From Anoxybacillus ayderensis (GTDB taxonomy: Bacteria; Bacillota; Bacilli; Bacillales; Anoxybacillaceae), in NCBI RefSeq assembly GCF_000833605.1, contig NZ_JXTG01000008.1, positions 1 through 64,000 of the forward strand: a stretch of DNA of 64,000 nt, read 5' to 3'. A program made the position numbers and the translations under genes. Shown here piece by piece: positions 8,638 through 16,570 of this stretch. Numbering within the stretch: the stretch's first letter is position 1; every line of letters starts with the position of its first letter. The notes beneath the pieces were generated by a model. The model was given only the letters and a program-made list of their open reading frames with translations, was not told the DNA's origin and searched no databases.

Positions 8638-9963
8638 GTGAAAATCTCTGTTGTAGGGACAGGTTATGTAGGTCTAGTTACGGGCGTTGCTTTATCTCAT
8701 ATTGGTCATCATGTGACATGTATTGATATAGATGAAACAAAGGTAGAAAAAATGCGCCAAGGAATTTCACCTATTTATGAACCTGGACTTGAAGAGTTAA
8801 TGAAGGAAAATATTCAAGCTGGGCGCTTATTTTTTACAACAAGCCATCAAGAAGGCTTTAAAGATGTTGACGTGATTTATATCGCTGTTGGTACGCCTGA
8901 AAAAGAAGATGGCTCTGCTAATTTAGAGTATATTGAACAAGCGGTTCGAGATATTGCGGCGAATATCACGAAGGACGTCATTGTTGTTACGAAAAGTACA
9001 GTACCGGTTGGAACGAACCATTATATAAAAGAGTTGTTAATTTCTTTAGTTCCTAAGCATATCAATGTCGAAGTAGTGTCAAATCCAGAGTTTTTGCGTG
9101 AAGGTTCCTCGGTTTATGATACGTTTCATGGCGATCGTATCGTCATTGGAGCGGATAATGAAGAAGCGGCAAAGGTCATTGAAGAAATTAACAAACCTTT
9201 TGGTATTCCGATTTTTAAAACGGACATTAAAAGTGCTGAAATGATTAAATATGCTTCTAATGCCTTTTTAGCGACAAAAATTAGTTTTATTAACGAAATA
9301 GCTAATATATGTGAAAAAGTAGGAGCCGATGTGGAAAGCGTTGCGTTAGGAATGGGAATGGACAAGCGTATCGGTTCGATGTTTTTAAGAGCGGGGATTG
9401 GATATGGAGGATCTTGTTTTCCAAAAGATACAAAAGCTTTGACGAAAATTGCGGCTAATATTGATCATAATTTTGAATTGCTAAAAGCAGTGATTAAAGT
9501 AAACAATCATCAGCAACGCATTTTAATTGATAAAGCAAAAGAACGCTTTGGAAGTCTAGCTGGTAAGAAAATCGCTTTATTAGGTTTATCTTTTAAACCG
9601 AATACGGATGATATGCGTGAAGCGGCTTCGATTGTTGTTTCGAAAGAGCTAATTGCTGAAGGAGCCGAAGTTGTTGCTTACGACCCAATTGCGATTGAAA
9701 ATGCAAAGAAGGTTTTGCCGCAAGAGGTAGTATACACAGAATCTATTGAGGATGCGCTTGAAAATGCAGATATGGCCTTTATTCTTACTGAATGGGCACA
9801 AATTAAGGAATTAGATTTAAATATATATGTTCAGAAGATGAAACAACCGATCGTTTTTGACGGACGGAATTGTTATAGCCTAAGTGAAGTGCAAAAATAT
9901 CCAATCGAATACCATTCGATTGGCCGTAAACCAATTTATAATTATCAGTTCCAAACGGTTTAA
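8638..9963 (+). CDS. ugd: UDP-glucose 6-dehydrogenase (copy 1)
   Basis: Oxidises UDP-glucose to UDP-glucuronate with two NAD+, supplying acidic sugar for the polysaccharide. 441 residues, the usual length. It has GTGYVG at residues 7-12 for NAD binding, VVTKSTVPVGT, EFLREG, and the catalytic Cys260 in GYGGSCFPKDT. The C-terminal UDP-binding domain has LGLSFKPNTDDMREA. GTG start, preceded by AAGAGGGG. A clear paralogue is at 37730-39040. A hairpin ends the transcript. Confidence 0.95.
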   Translation: MKISVVGTGYVGLVTGVALSHIGHHVTCIDIDETKVEKMRQGISPIYEPGLEELMKENIQAGRLFFTTSHQEGFKDVDVIYIAVGTPEKEDGSANLEYIEQAVRDIAANITKDVIVVTKSTVPVGTNHYIKELLISLVPKHINVEVVSNPEFLREGSSVYDTFHGDRIVIGADNEEAAKVIEEINKPFGIPIFKTDIKSAEMIKYASNAFLATKISFINEIANICEKVGADVESVALGMGMDKRIGSMFLRAGIGYGGSCFPKDTKALTKIAANIDHNFELLKAVIKVNNHQQRILIDKAKERFGSLAGKKIALLGLSFKPNTDDMREAASIVVSKELIAEGAEVVAYDPIAIENAKKVLPQEVVYTESIEDALENADMAFILTEWAQIKELDLNIYVQKMKQPIVFDGRNCYSLSEVQKYPIEYHSIGRKPIYNYQFQTV

Positions 9964-9977
9964 TAATGAATTCAACG

Positions 9978-10006
9978 ATCAGATCGTTTAAGATCTGATT
10001 TTTTTA
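9978..10006 (+). terminator. Rho-independent terminator after ugd
   Basis: Stem ATCAGATC / GATCTGAT with a 6-base loop followed by seven T. Confidence 0.85.
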
Positions 10007-10022
10007 TTATGGAGGGTTATAA

Positions 10023-11411
10023 ATGAAACTAGTCCTTTTATCAGGCGGATCTGGCAAACGGCTTTGGCCTTTATCGAATGATACGCGTTCGAAGCAGTTT
10101 TTGAAAGTGTTAGAAGGGAAGAATGGTGAGAAGCAGTCGATGGTGCAGCGGGTGTGGGGGCAGTTAGAAGCCGTTGGGCTTGCCGAGTCTGGGGTCATTG
10201 CAACGTCGAAAATGCAGCGCGATATGATTCATCGCCAATTAGGAATGGATGTGCCGCTTATTATTGAGCCGGAGCGCCGCGATACGTTTCCAGCGATTGC
10301 GCTTGCGGCTTCTTATTTGTATACGATCGAGAATGTTTCGGAAGATGAAACGGTTGTTGTGTTACCGGTGGATCCGTATGTAGAAGATTCTTTCTTTCAA
10401 AGAGTAAAAGAATTAGAAAATGTCCTTGAGCATTCCAATGCCGAGTTGGCGTTAATTGGCGTGAAACCAACGTATCCTTCTTCTAAATATGGATACATCG
10501 TTCCTAAGGAAAAGGCGGAAGGCGCAGAATATTTTGTTGTGAATCACTTTACAGAGAAGCCAAGTGAAGAAAAGGCGCAAACATTAATCGAGATGAACGC
10601 TTTCTGGAACTGCGGTGTATTTGCGTTTAAATTAAAGTATTTAGTCAATCTCCTAATGGAGAAAGGCATTCCGCTTCATTTTGATCAGCTTTCTAGCCAA
10701 TACAGCACATTGCCGAAAATTAGCTTTGACTATGAGGTAGTTGAAAAAGCAAACCATATTGTCGTCCTTCCGTATGATGGTTATTGGAAAGACCTTGGTA
10801 CATGGAATACGTTGACAGAGGAAATGGCGACGAAACAAATTGGGAAAGGCGTACTAGCGGAAGATGTAGTGAATACCCATTTGGTGAATGAATTAGACAT
10901 TCCTGTGACGGTGATTGGTACAAAAGACCTTGTTGTGGCAGCAAGCCCAGACGGAATCTTAGTTGCCGATAAAGCTTCCAGTCCAAAAATTAAAGATTTA
11001 ATTAACGGTTTTCATCAGCCGCCAATGTACGAAGAGCGGATTTGGGGCTGGTCGCGCGTTCTAGACTATGCGAAATATGAAGATGGACAAGAAATGGTCA
11101 CAAAACGAATTTGTATTCATGAAGGGAAAAACTCAAGCTACCACTATCACCATTTACGAGACGAAGTATGGACGATTGTTCGCGGTGAAGGGGAACTAGC
11201 GTTAGATGAACATATTACCCGCGTAAAAGCAGGGGATATCATTCATCTTCCAGCAGGACGAAAACATGGAATTCGTGCGATTACAGAATTAGAGTTTATT
11301 GAAGTGCAAACAGGTTCTGGTATTAGTGATGAAGATTTTGTGCGGCTTTATTTTAATTGGGACGATGTCATTCGTCATTTCCAAAAATCAAAGGCAAAAG
11401 TGATTTCTTAA
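10023..11411 (+). CDS. manC: Mannose-1-phosphate guanylyltransferase / mannose-6-phosphate isomerase
   Basis: Makes GDP-mannose from mannose-1-phosphate and GTP. Class II bifunctional form, 462 residues. The nucleotidyltransferase domain (about 1-340) has LSGGSGKRLWPLS at residues 6-18, PVDPYV and the FTEKP motif at 176-180. The C-terminal cupin phosphomannose isomerase domain has SSYHYHHLRDEVWTIVRGEGE. Start ATG follows GGAGGG. It sits between UDP-glucose dehydrogenase and phosphoglucomutase in the polysaccharide locus, next to a relic of manA, so GDP-mannose is a likely building block. Confidence 0.93.
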   Translation: MKLVLLSGGSGKRLWPLSNDTRSKQFLKVLEGKNGEKQSMVQRVWGQLEAVGLAESGVIATSKMQRDMIHRQLGMDVPLIIEPERRDTFPAIALAASYLYTIENVSEDETVVVLPVDPYVEDSFFQRVKELENVLEHSNAELALIGVKPTYPSSKYGYIVPKEKAEGAEYFVVNHFTEKPSEEKAQTLIEMNAFWNCGVFAFKLKYLVNLLMEKGIPLHFDQLSSQYSTLPKISFDYEVVEKANHIVVLPYDGYWKDLGTWNTLTEEMATKQIGKGVLAEDVVNTHLVNELDIPVTVIGTKDLVVAASPDGILVADKASSPKIKDLINGFHQPPMYEERIWGWSRVLDYAKYEDGQEMVTKRICIHEGKNSSYHYHHLRDEVWTIVRGEGELALDEHITRVKAGDIIHLPAGRKHGIRAITELEFIEVQTGSGISDEDFVRLYFNWDDVIRHFQKSKAKVIS

Positions 11412-11419
11412 TTTTTGAA

Positions 11420-11457
11420 GGGGAGAGAACAAACTGGCACTCTCCCCGTGCTTTTTT
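11420..11457 (+). terminator. Rho-independent terminator after manC
   Basis: Stem GGGGAGAG / CTCTCCCC followed by GTGCTTTTTTA. Confidence 0.75.
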
Positions 11458-11488
11458 ATGTAAAGAAACAGAGAGGCTTGAGAAATCG

Positions 11489-12592
11489 ATGAAGACGATT
11501 GCTTACTACATTTCTGATTACGGTTTTGGGCATGCGGCAAGAAGTGTTGCGCTCATCCGGCAGTTGTTGAAGAGAAAGAAAGACGTAAGGGTGATTATTT
11601 GTCACTCTTTTGCCCTTCACTTTTTGCGAGAGTCTTTGAAGGGAGAGAACCGTGTAGCATTTCGCACGATTGAAACGGATATTGGTTATGTGTTGCGAAA
11701 AGATTCAATCGAGCCAGATGTTGAAAAGTTAAATGTTGAATACGAAAAATATCTCACAAAGTGGCCCCTCCTCATCGAACGAGAACGGAATTTTTTACAG
11801 ACAAATCGCGTAGATTTAGTCATTTCTGATATTTCCGCTTTTCCGTTCGAAGCAGCGTATACACTAGGAATCCCTTCCCTTGGTATATCCAACTTTACTT
11901 GGCATACAGCGTATCAAGTGCTAATTGCTGATCGGCTACTTGAACCTTTAAAAGAGGCCTATGAAAAAATGACTTATTTCTTCTCTTTAGCCGGAAGCAA
12001 AGAGCCAGACTGGGGAATGAAAGGAACAAAGCAGTTTGGCTTTTTTGCCAGAAACGTAGACAGCAATGAAGTTAATAGAATAAGGCAGCTTATGAATCCA
12101 AATGGCGAGCAATTCGTTGTGTTCTTCGGACTTGGGATGAAAATCGATGTCGGACAACTAGAACATCTACCGATTTGGGATAGTCCTAATTGTATGTTTA
12201 TCGTTTCATCGAATGTTCAAGTGAAACGGCCAAACGTTTTCGCAATTCCAAAAGACTATCTCGAATCGCAACATTATATTGCCGCAGCGGATTTCGTTAT
12301 TTCAAAGCCAGGTTGGGGAATCGTCAGTGAAGCGGTATGTGCTCGTAAGCCATTATTGATTTTAGAGCGTCAAACGATGAAAGAAGACCAAAATACCATT
12401 TCATTTTTAAAGACCAATCATTTGTGTAAGACGATTACATGGGATGAATTATGTCAGTTTGTCATTAACGAAGAATTTATCGATGAGCTGCAGAGTCAGC
12501 ATACACATGATGGTGGTTTTTTTGGAAATCAAACAGATATCATCTCAAAAGAAATTTTGCGCGTGTTAAGAACGAAAAACGAAAGGATTTAA
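11489..12592 (+). CDS. GT-B glycosyltransferase-like protein, related to the arabinokinase N-terminal domain
   Basis: A 367-residue protein with a GT28/GT1-like fold. The opening YYISDYGFGHAARSVALIRQL and the VISDISAFPFEAAYTLGIPSLGISNF segment resemble MurG-like enzymes and the N-terminal domain of plant/bacterial L-arabinokinases. A C-terminal donor-binding part has ISKPGWGIVSEAVCARKPLL. I chose ATG 11489: the reading frame opens earlier, but only inside manC and the terminator. No strong ribosome site is visible (GAGAGG, 13 bases upstream). Function is inferred to be sugar transfer in the same pathway; the substrate is unknown. Confidence 0.65.
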   Translation: MKTIAYYISDYGFGHAARSVALIRQLLKRKKDVRVIICHSFALHFLRESLKGENRVAFRTIETDIGYVLRKDSIEPDVEKLNVEYEKYLTKWPLLIERERNFLQTNRVDLVISDISAFPFEAAYTLGIPSLGISNFTWHTAYQVLIADRLLEPLKEAYEKMTYFFSLAGSKEPDWGMKGTKQFGFFARNVDSNEVNRIRQLMNPNGEQFVVFFGLGMKIDVGQLEHLPIWDSPNCMFIVSSNVQVKRPNVFAIPKDYLESQHYIAAADFVISKPGWGIVSEAVCARKPLLILERQTMKEDQNTISFLKTNHLCKTITWDELCQFVINEEFIDELQSQHTHDGGFFGNQTDIISKEILRVLRTKNERI

Positions 12593-12597
12593 CTAGA

Positions 12598-12791
12598 TAT
12601 GACATTCCTTCCAAGCGAACAGGGGAGTGTTGGTCAATTTCTGCACATTCAAACGATCAAAGTGTAAGTCGCTTTGGAGAATTTACAGGAACGATTGTTA
12701 CGGAAGAAGGGGAACCTGCTTGCCTCTTCCTTATCAACTTGGAACGTTTCAAGTGAAAGGAAATGTGCAAGTGATCGTGTCGCATCCATAG
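12598..12791 (+). pseudogene. Relic of a second manA (mannose-6-phosphate isomerase)
   Basis: Two scraps of a manA gene are joined. From 12598 the sequence reads YDIPSKRTGECWSISAHSN, matching residues about 28-46 of the intact ManA at 19013 (YDIPSEQTGECWAISAHPN). Then, from about 12670, a C-terminal piece reads FGEFTGTIVTEEGEP and, in a shifted frame, LPLPYQLGTFQVKG followed by NVQVIVSHP and a TAG stop. Most of the middle is deleted. It lies in the usual manA-adjacent position before phosphoglucomutase. Confidence 0.8.
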
Positions 12792-12809
12792 ACAAGGAGG
12801 GAAAGCAAC

Positions 12810-14552
12810 ATGAGTTGGAAAGAAAAAAATGAAAAATGGCTTTCATATCCGCACTTAGATGCACAGTTAAGACAACAGCTGCTTGCAATGCAAACAGATG
12901 AAAAACTGCTCGAAGATAGCTTCTACAAAAACTTAGAATTCGGCACAGGAGGTATGCGCGGGGAAATTGGCCCTGGTACGAATCGGATGAATATCTATAC
13001 CATTCGCAAAGCATCAGAAGGATTAGCGCGTTATATCGTTGAACAAGGCGAAGAAGCGAAAGAGCGCGGTGTTGTGATTGCTTATGATTCCCGCCATAAG
13101 TCGCCGGAGTTTGCGTTGGAAGTCGCGAAGACGGTTGGAAAGCATGGCATTAAGGTGTACTTATTTAAAGAGCTTCGTCCAACGCCAGAGTTGTCATTTG
13201 CGGTTCGTTATTTAGGCGCGTTTGCGGGAGTCGTTATTACGGCGAGCCATAATCCACCAGAATATAATGGATTTAAAGTGTATGGTGAAGACGGAGGACA
13301 AATTCCTCCAGCGATTGCAGATGTATTAATTGAATATGTGAATGCGGTTGAGGATGAATTAGCAGTCGATGTGGCGAGCGAGCAAGAGCTGCTTGAAACA
13401 GGGCTGTTGACGTATATCGGGGAGGAAATGGATGAGGCGTATATTGCGCAGTTAAAAACGATTCAATTAAATCCAGAGCTTGTGGCGAGTGTTGCGCAAA
13501 ATTTAAACATTGTCTTTTCTCCGTTGCATGGAACAGCGAATATGCTCGTGCGGAAAGGATTAGAAGCGTTCGGTTTTAAAAATGTGACCGTTGTGAAAGA
13601 ACAGGAGCATCCAGATCCGAATTTTTCAACCGTTTCCTCACCAAATCCAGAAGAGCATGCGGCGTTTGCTTTGGCGATGGAATACGGTGAAAAAATAAAT
13701 GCCGATCTTTTAATGGCGACGGATCCGGACGCCGATCGACTTGGAGTTGCGGTGAAAAATCAAGATGGCGAGTATGTCGTGCTAACAGGAAATCAGATGG
13801 GTGCATTAATGTTAGAGTACTTGCTTTCGCAAAAACAGGCAAAGGGCATCTTGCCAACGAATGGTGTCGTTTTGAAAACGATCGTGACATCGGAAATTGG
13901 CCGAGCGATTGCGGCGCATTATGGATTGGAAACGATCGATACGTTAACAGGATTTAAATTCATCGGTGAAAAGATCGGTGAATTTGAGCGAACGAAAGAA
14001 TACACGTTCCAATTTGGATACGAAGAAAGTTATGGCTATTTAATCGGTGATTTTGTTCGTGATAAAGATGCCGTGCAGTCGGCAATTTTTGCGGCAGAAG
14101 TAGCTGCATATTATAAAGCACAAGGGAAAACGTTATATGAAGGACTAATGGATATTTTTGAAAAGTATGGCTACTATAAAGAATCATTGCGTTCGTTGAC
14201 GTTAAAAGGAAAAGAAGGAGCAGAGCGAATCGCTCACATCATGTCTTCGTTTCGTAGCCAACCGTTACGTGAAATCGCAGGTGTGGGGGTTGTTGCGCTG
14301 GAAGATTACGCAGTTAGTAAACGATGGGAAAACGGTGTAGAACAACCGCTTCGCTTGCCACGGTCGAACGTGTTGAAATATGAGTTAGCCAACGGTTCAT
14401 GGTTTTGTGTTCGCCCGTCAGGCACAGAGCCGAAAGCGAAATTTTATTTTGGCGTAAAAGGCAAGTCACAACAAGAAAGTGATGCGCTGTTGGCCGAACT
14501 TGAACAAGCCGTTATGTCGCTTGTGGAAGATGCTTTATATCAAATGAAGTGA
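12810..14552 (+). CDS. pgcA: Phosphoglucomutase/phosphomannomutase (alpha-D-phosphohexomutase)
   Basis: Interconverts glucose-6-phosphate and glucose-1-phosphate (and probably the mannose pair), feeding UDP-glucose and GDP-mannose synthesis. 580 residues, like B. subtilis PgcA. It shows the phosphoserine loop TASHNPP at 144-150 (Ser146), the Mg site DPDADRLG, the sugar loop [10 protein letters not shown], and the phosphate loop [12 protein letters not shown] near the C-terminus. ATG follows AAGGAGGG. It is the last gene of the leftmost polysaccharide block and shares a hairpin terminator with the convergent gene. Confidence 0.93.
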   Translation: MSWKEKNEKWLSYPHLDAQLRQQLLAMQTDEKLLEDSFYKNLEFGTGGMRGEIGPGTNRMNIYTIRKASEGLARYIVEQGEEAKERGVVIAYDSRHKSPEFALEVAKTVGKHGIKVYLFKELRPTPELSFAVRYLGAFAGVVITASHNPPEYNGFKVYGEDGGQIPPAIADVLIEYVNAVEDELAVDVASEQELLETGLLTYIGEEMDEAYIAQLKTIQLNPELVASVAQNLNIVFSPLHGTANMLVRKGLEAFGFKNVTVVKEQEHPDPNFSTVSSPNPEEHAAFALAMEYGEKINADLLMATDPDADRLGVAVKNQDGEYVVLTGNQMGALMLEYLLSQKQAKGILPTNGVVLKTIVTSEIGRAIAAHYGLETIDTLTGFKFIGEKIGEFERTKEYTFQFGYEESYGYLIGDFVRDKDAVQSAIFAAEVAAYYKAQGKTLYEGLMDIFEKYGYYKESLRSLTLKGKEGAERIAHIMSSFRSQPLREIAGVGVVALEDYAVSKRWENGVEQPLRLPRSNVLKYELANGSWFCVRPSGTEPKAKFYFGVKGKSQQESDALLAELEQAVMSLVEDALYQMK

Positions 14553-14578
14553 TGGGGAGTTTTTCCCCATCTATTCTT
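14551..14578. terminator. Bidirectional terminator between convergent genes
   Basis: Stem GATGGGGA / TCCCCATC with a short T-rich loop, followed by TATTCTTTTTC on the plus strand. It overlaps the stop codons of both convergent genes. Confidence 0.7.
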
Positions 14579-14954
14579 TTTCATACAACTCAATCGGTAG
14601 TTGATCTGGATCTTGGAAAAACGTAAACTTTTTCCCTGTTATCGGATCGATACGAATCGGTTCGACCTCAATGTGATTCGCTTGTAAATAAGCGATCGTT
14701 TCCTCAATACAATCTACTGCAAATGCTAGATGACGTAAGCCACATGCTTCAGGATAGCTTTGTCTTTTTGGAGGGTTCTCAAAAGAAAAAAGCTCTAGTT
14801 GTAAATCCCCGATTTGCAAATCTAACTTATATGATCGTTTATCAGCGCGATATTGTTCGTGAATGATTGGTAGTTGTAAAACATGTGTGTAAAAATGTTT
14901 GGATCGTTCATAATTCGAACAGATAATTGCTATGTGATGTAGTTGTGTGAACAT
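14571..14954 (-). CDS. VOC-superfamily (glyoxalase-like) protein
   Basis: A 127-residue single VOC domain of the SMU1112c/YwkD type. It has the two beta-alpha-beta-beta-beta modules: QLHHIAIICSNYERSKHFYTHVL at the N-terminus and GLRHLAFAVDCIEETIAYL in the second half, with a metal-ligand pattern of His (residue 6/7), Glu (LQLELF), His (RHLAF) and Glu (PIELYE). Members bind metal and act as isomerases, lyases or resistance proteins; the substrate here is unknown. It is convergent with pgcA and divergent from the mannose PTS operon. Confidence 0.8.
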   Translation of the reverse strand: MFTQLHHIAIICSNYERSKHFYTHVLQLPIIHEQYRADKRSYKLDLQIGDLQLELFSFENPPKRQSYPEACGLRHLAFAVDCIEETIAYLQANHIEVEPIRIDPITGKKFTFFQDPDQLPIELYEKE

Positions 14955-15017
14955 TTGTCTTCTCCCCCTTGCACGGTAATGATTTGTATTTTACCACAAT
15001 TTACGGTAAAAATTTGT

Positions 15018-15038
15018 GACAATGTTGGTCGGATTGTC
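15018..15038. promoter_or_regulatory. Inverted repeat GACAAT-N9-ATTGTC upstream of the mannose PTS operon
   Basis: Perfect 6-bp arms, 53 bp before the EIIBC start and just upstream of a TATGAT sequence that could be a -10 element. PRD activators of the MtlR/ManR type bind inverted repeats in this position. The assignment to the regulator at 16571 is inference. Confidence 0.4.
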
Positions 15039-15060
15039 CGTTATGATAACAGTGTAACAA

Positions 15061-15074
15061 ATAAAGCGCTTACA
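15061..15074 (+). promoter_or_regulatory. cre-like box (CcpA)
   Basis: ATAAAGCGCTTACA matches the consensus TGWAANCGNTNWCA at all but the first two positions and has the AAGCGCTT core. It lies 16 bp before the EIIBC start, downstream of the likely promoter, as expected for roadblock catabolite repression. Confidence 0.6.
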
Positions 15075-15090
15075 GAAGGGGGAGAGATGG

Positions 15091-16500
15091 ATGAAATTTG
15101 TAGCGATTACGTCTTGTCCAAATGGAATTGCCCATACGTATATGGCAGCAGAGAAGCTAGCGAAAGCAGCTGAACGGATGGGGCATGAGATGAAGGTGGA
15201 AACTCAGGGATCTATTGGTGTGGAAAATGAGTTGACACGAGAAGATATTGAACAGGCCGATGGGGTGATTATTGCGGCGGATAAGCAAGTGGATAAAAGT
15301 CGTTTTCGAGGGAAACGGGTGCTGGAAGTGTCGGTTACGGATGGTATTCGTCGTCCGGAGGAGTTGATTGCGCGCTTTGAGCAAAATGAAGTGCCAGTAT
15401 ATGAAGGAGTAGAGAAGCTGAAGAGTGTAGCGGAAGCGAAAAAAGAGCGAAATGAGAAGCAAAACCCTATATATCGGAATTTGATGAATGGTGTTTCATA
15501 TATGATTCCGTTTGTCGTCATTGGAGGATTGCTTATTGCACTCTCGCTTGCGATTGGCGGGGAGCCAACGGCAAAAGGGTTAGTCATTCCCGAAGGTTCG
15601 ATTTGGAATCGTATTTTAGACGTCGGTGTAGCGAGTTTCACATTTATGGTACCAATTTTATCAGGTTTCATTGCGGTTAGTATTGCTGACCGGCCAGGTC
15701 TTGCGCCAGGGATGGTTGGCGGTTACATTGCGGCGAACGGTAGTTTTTATGGTAGTGATGCAGGAGCTGGATTTATTGGCGGTATCATTGCAGGATTTTT
15801 AGCAGGGTATATCGTAAAAGCCATTAAGCGTATTCGTGTTCCACAAATGATTCAGCCGATTATGCCGATTTTAGTCATTCCTATTGTATCTTCACTGCTT
15901 GTAGCGGCTTCATTTATTTTTGTTATTGGGCAACCGATTGCGGGAATCATGGAAGGATTAACGTCGTGGTTAAATAGTATGCAAGGGGCAAGTAAAGTTG
16001 TTTTGGCGATGGTTTTAGGTGCGATGATTGCTTTTGATATGGGTGGTCCAGTCAATAAAGTGGCGTTTTTATTCGGTTCAGCGATGATCGCAGAAGGACA
16101 TGCGAACATTATGGGATCGATCGCGGTAGCTATCTGCATTCCACCTCTTGGCTTAGGTTTGGCAACGTTATTAGGGAAGGCGAAATATACAGACGAAGAA
16201 CGTGAGGCAGGCAAAGCAGCGCTTGCGATGGGACTTGTGGGAATTACAGAGGGAGCAATTCCGTTTGCGGCACGTGATCCGCTGCGGGTTATTCCGAGCA
16301 TTATGATTGGTTCCATGGTTGGGGCAGTCATTGCGATGTTAAGTAATGTTGCTGATCATGTGCCACACGGAGGACCGATTGTTGCTGTGTTTCGTGCGGT
16401 AGATAATGTGCCGATGTTTTTCATTTCGATTGTTATTGGTATGATCGTGACAGCGTTGCTTGTAAATGCAGTGAAAAAGCCGGTAGATGTAGAAAAGTGA
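15091..16500 (+). CDS. PTS EIIBC, fructose/mannose family (ManP-like)
   Basis: Sugar-importing membrane permease with fused phosphotransfer domain. Residues about 1-100 are EIIB-Fru, with the phosphorylated Cys in ITSCPNGIAHTYMAAEKL. From about 130 there is a multi-span EIIC-Fru domain with GGPVNKVAFLFG and TEGAIPFAARDPLRVIP. 469 residues. B. subtilis ManP also carries EIIA at the C-terminus; here EIIA is a separate gene at 18535. ManA and the PRD regulator in the same block point to mannose as substrate, though fructose or a related hexose is possible. ATG follows GGGGGAGAG. Confidence 0.85.
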   Translation: MKFVAITSCPNGIAHTYMAAEKLAKAAERMGHEMKVETQGSIGVENELTREDIEQADGVIIAADKQVDKSRFRGKRVLEVSVTDGIRRPEELIARFEQNEVPVYEGVEKLKSVAEAKKERNEKQNPIYRNLMNGVSYMIPFVVIGGLLIALSLAIGGEPTAKGLVIPEGSIWNRILDVGVASFTFMVPILSGFIAVSIADRPGLAPGMVGGYIAANGSFYGSDAGAGFIGGIIAGFLAGYIVKAIKRIRVPQMIQPIMPILVIPIVSSLLVAASFIFVIGQPIAGIMEGLTSWLNSMQGASKVVLAMVLGAMIAFDMGGPVNKVAFLFGSAMIAEGHANIMGSIAVAICIPPLGLGLATLLGKAKYTDEEREAGKAALAMGLVGITEGAIPFAARDPLRVIPSIMIGSMVGAVIAMLSNVADHVPHGGPIVAVFRAVDNVPMFFISIVIGMIVTALLVNAVKKPVDVEK

Positions 16501-16570
16501 TAGAGGAACGGAATCTCTCGTATGAGCATTCCTCCTTTCTTTGTAAATTTTAAGGGATGGTGGTGACAGG

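Noticed and set aside
15042-15047. TATGAT as -10 of the mannose PTS promoter
   Set aside because: No -35 hexamer at 16-18 bp (TTGTGA is 22 bp away), so I did not list a defined promoter; an activator-dependent promoter would explain a weak -35.
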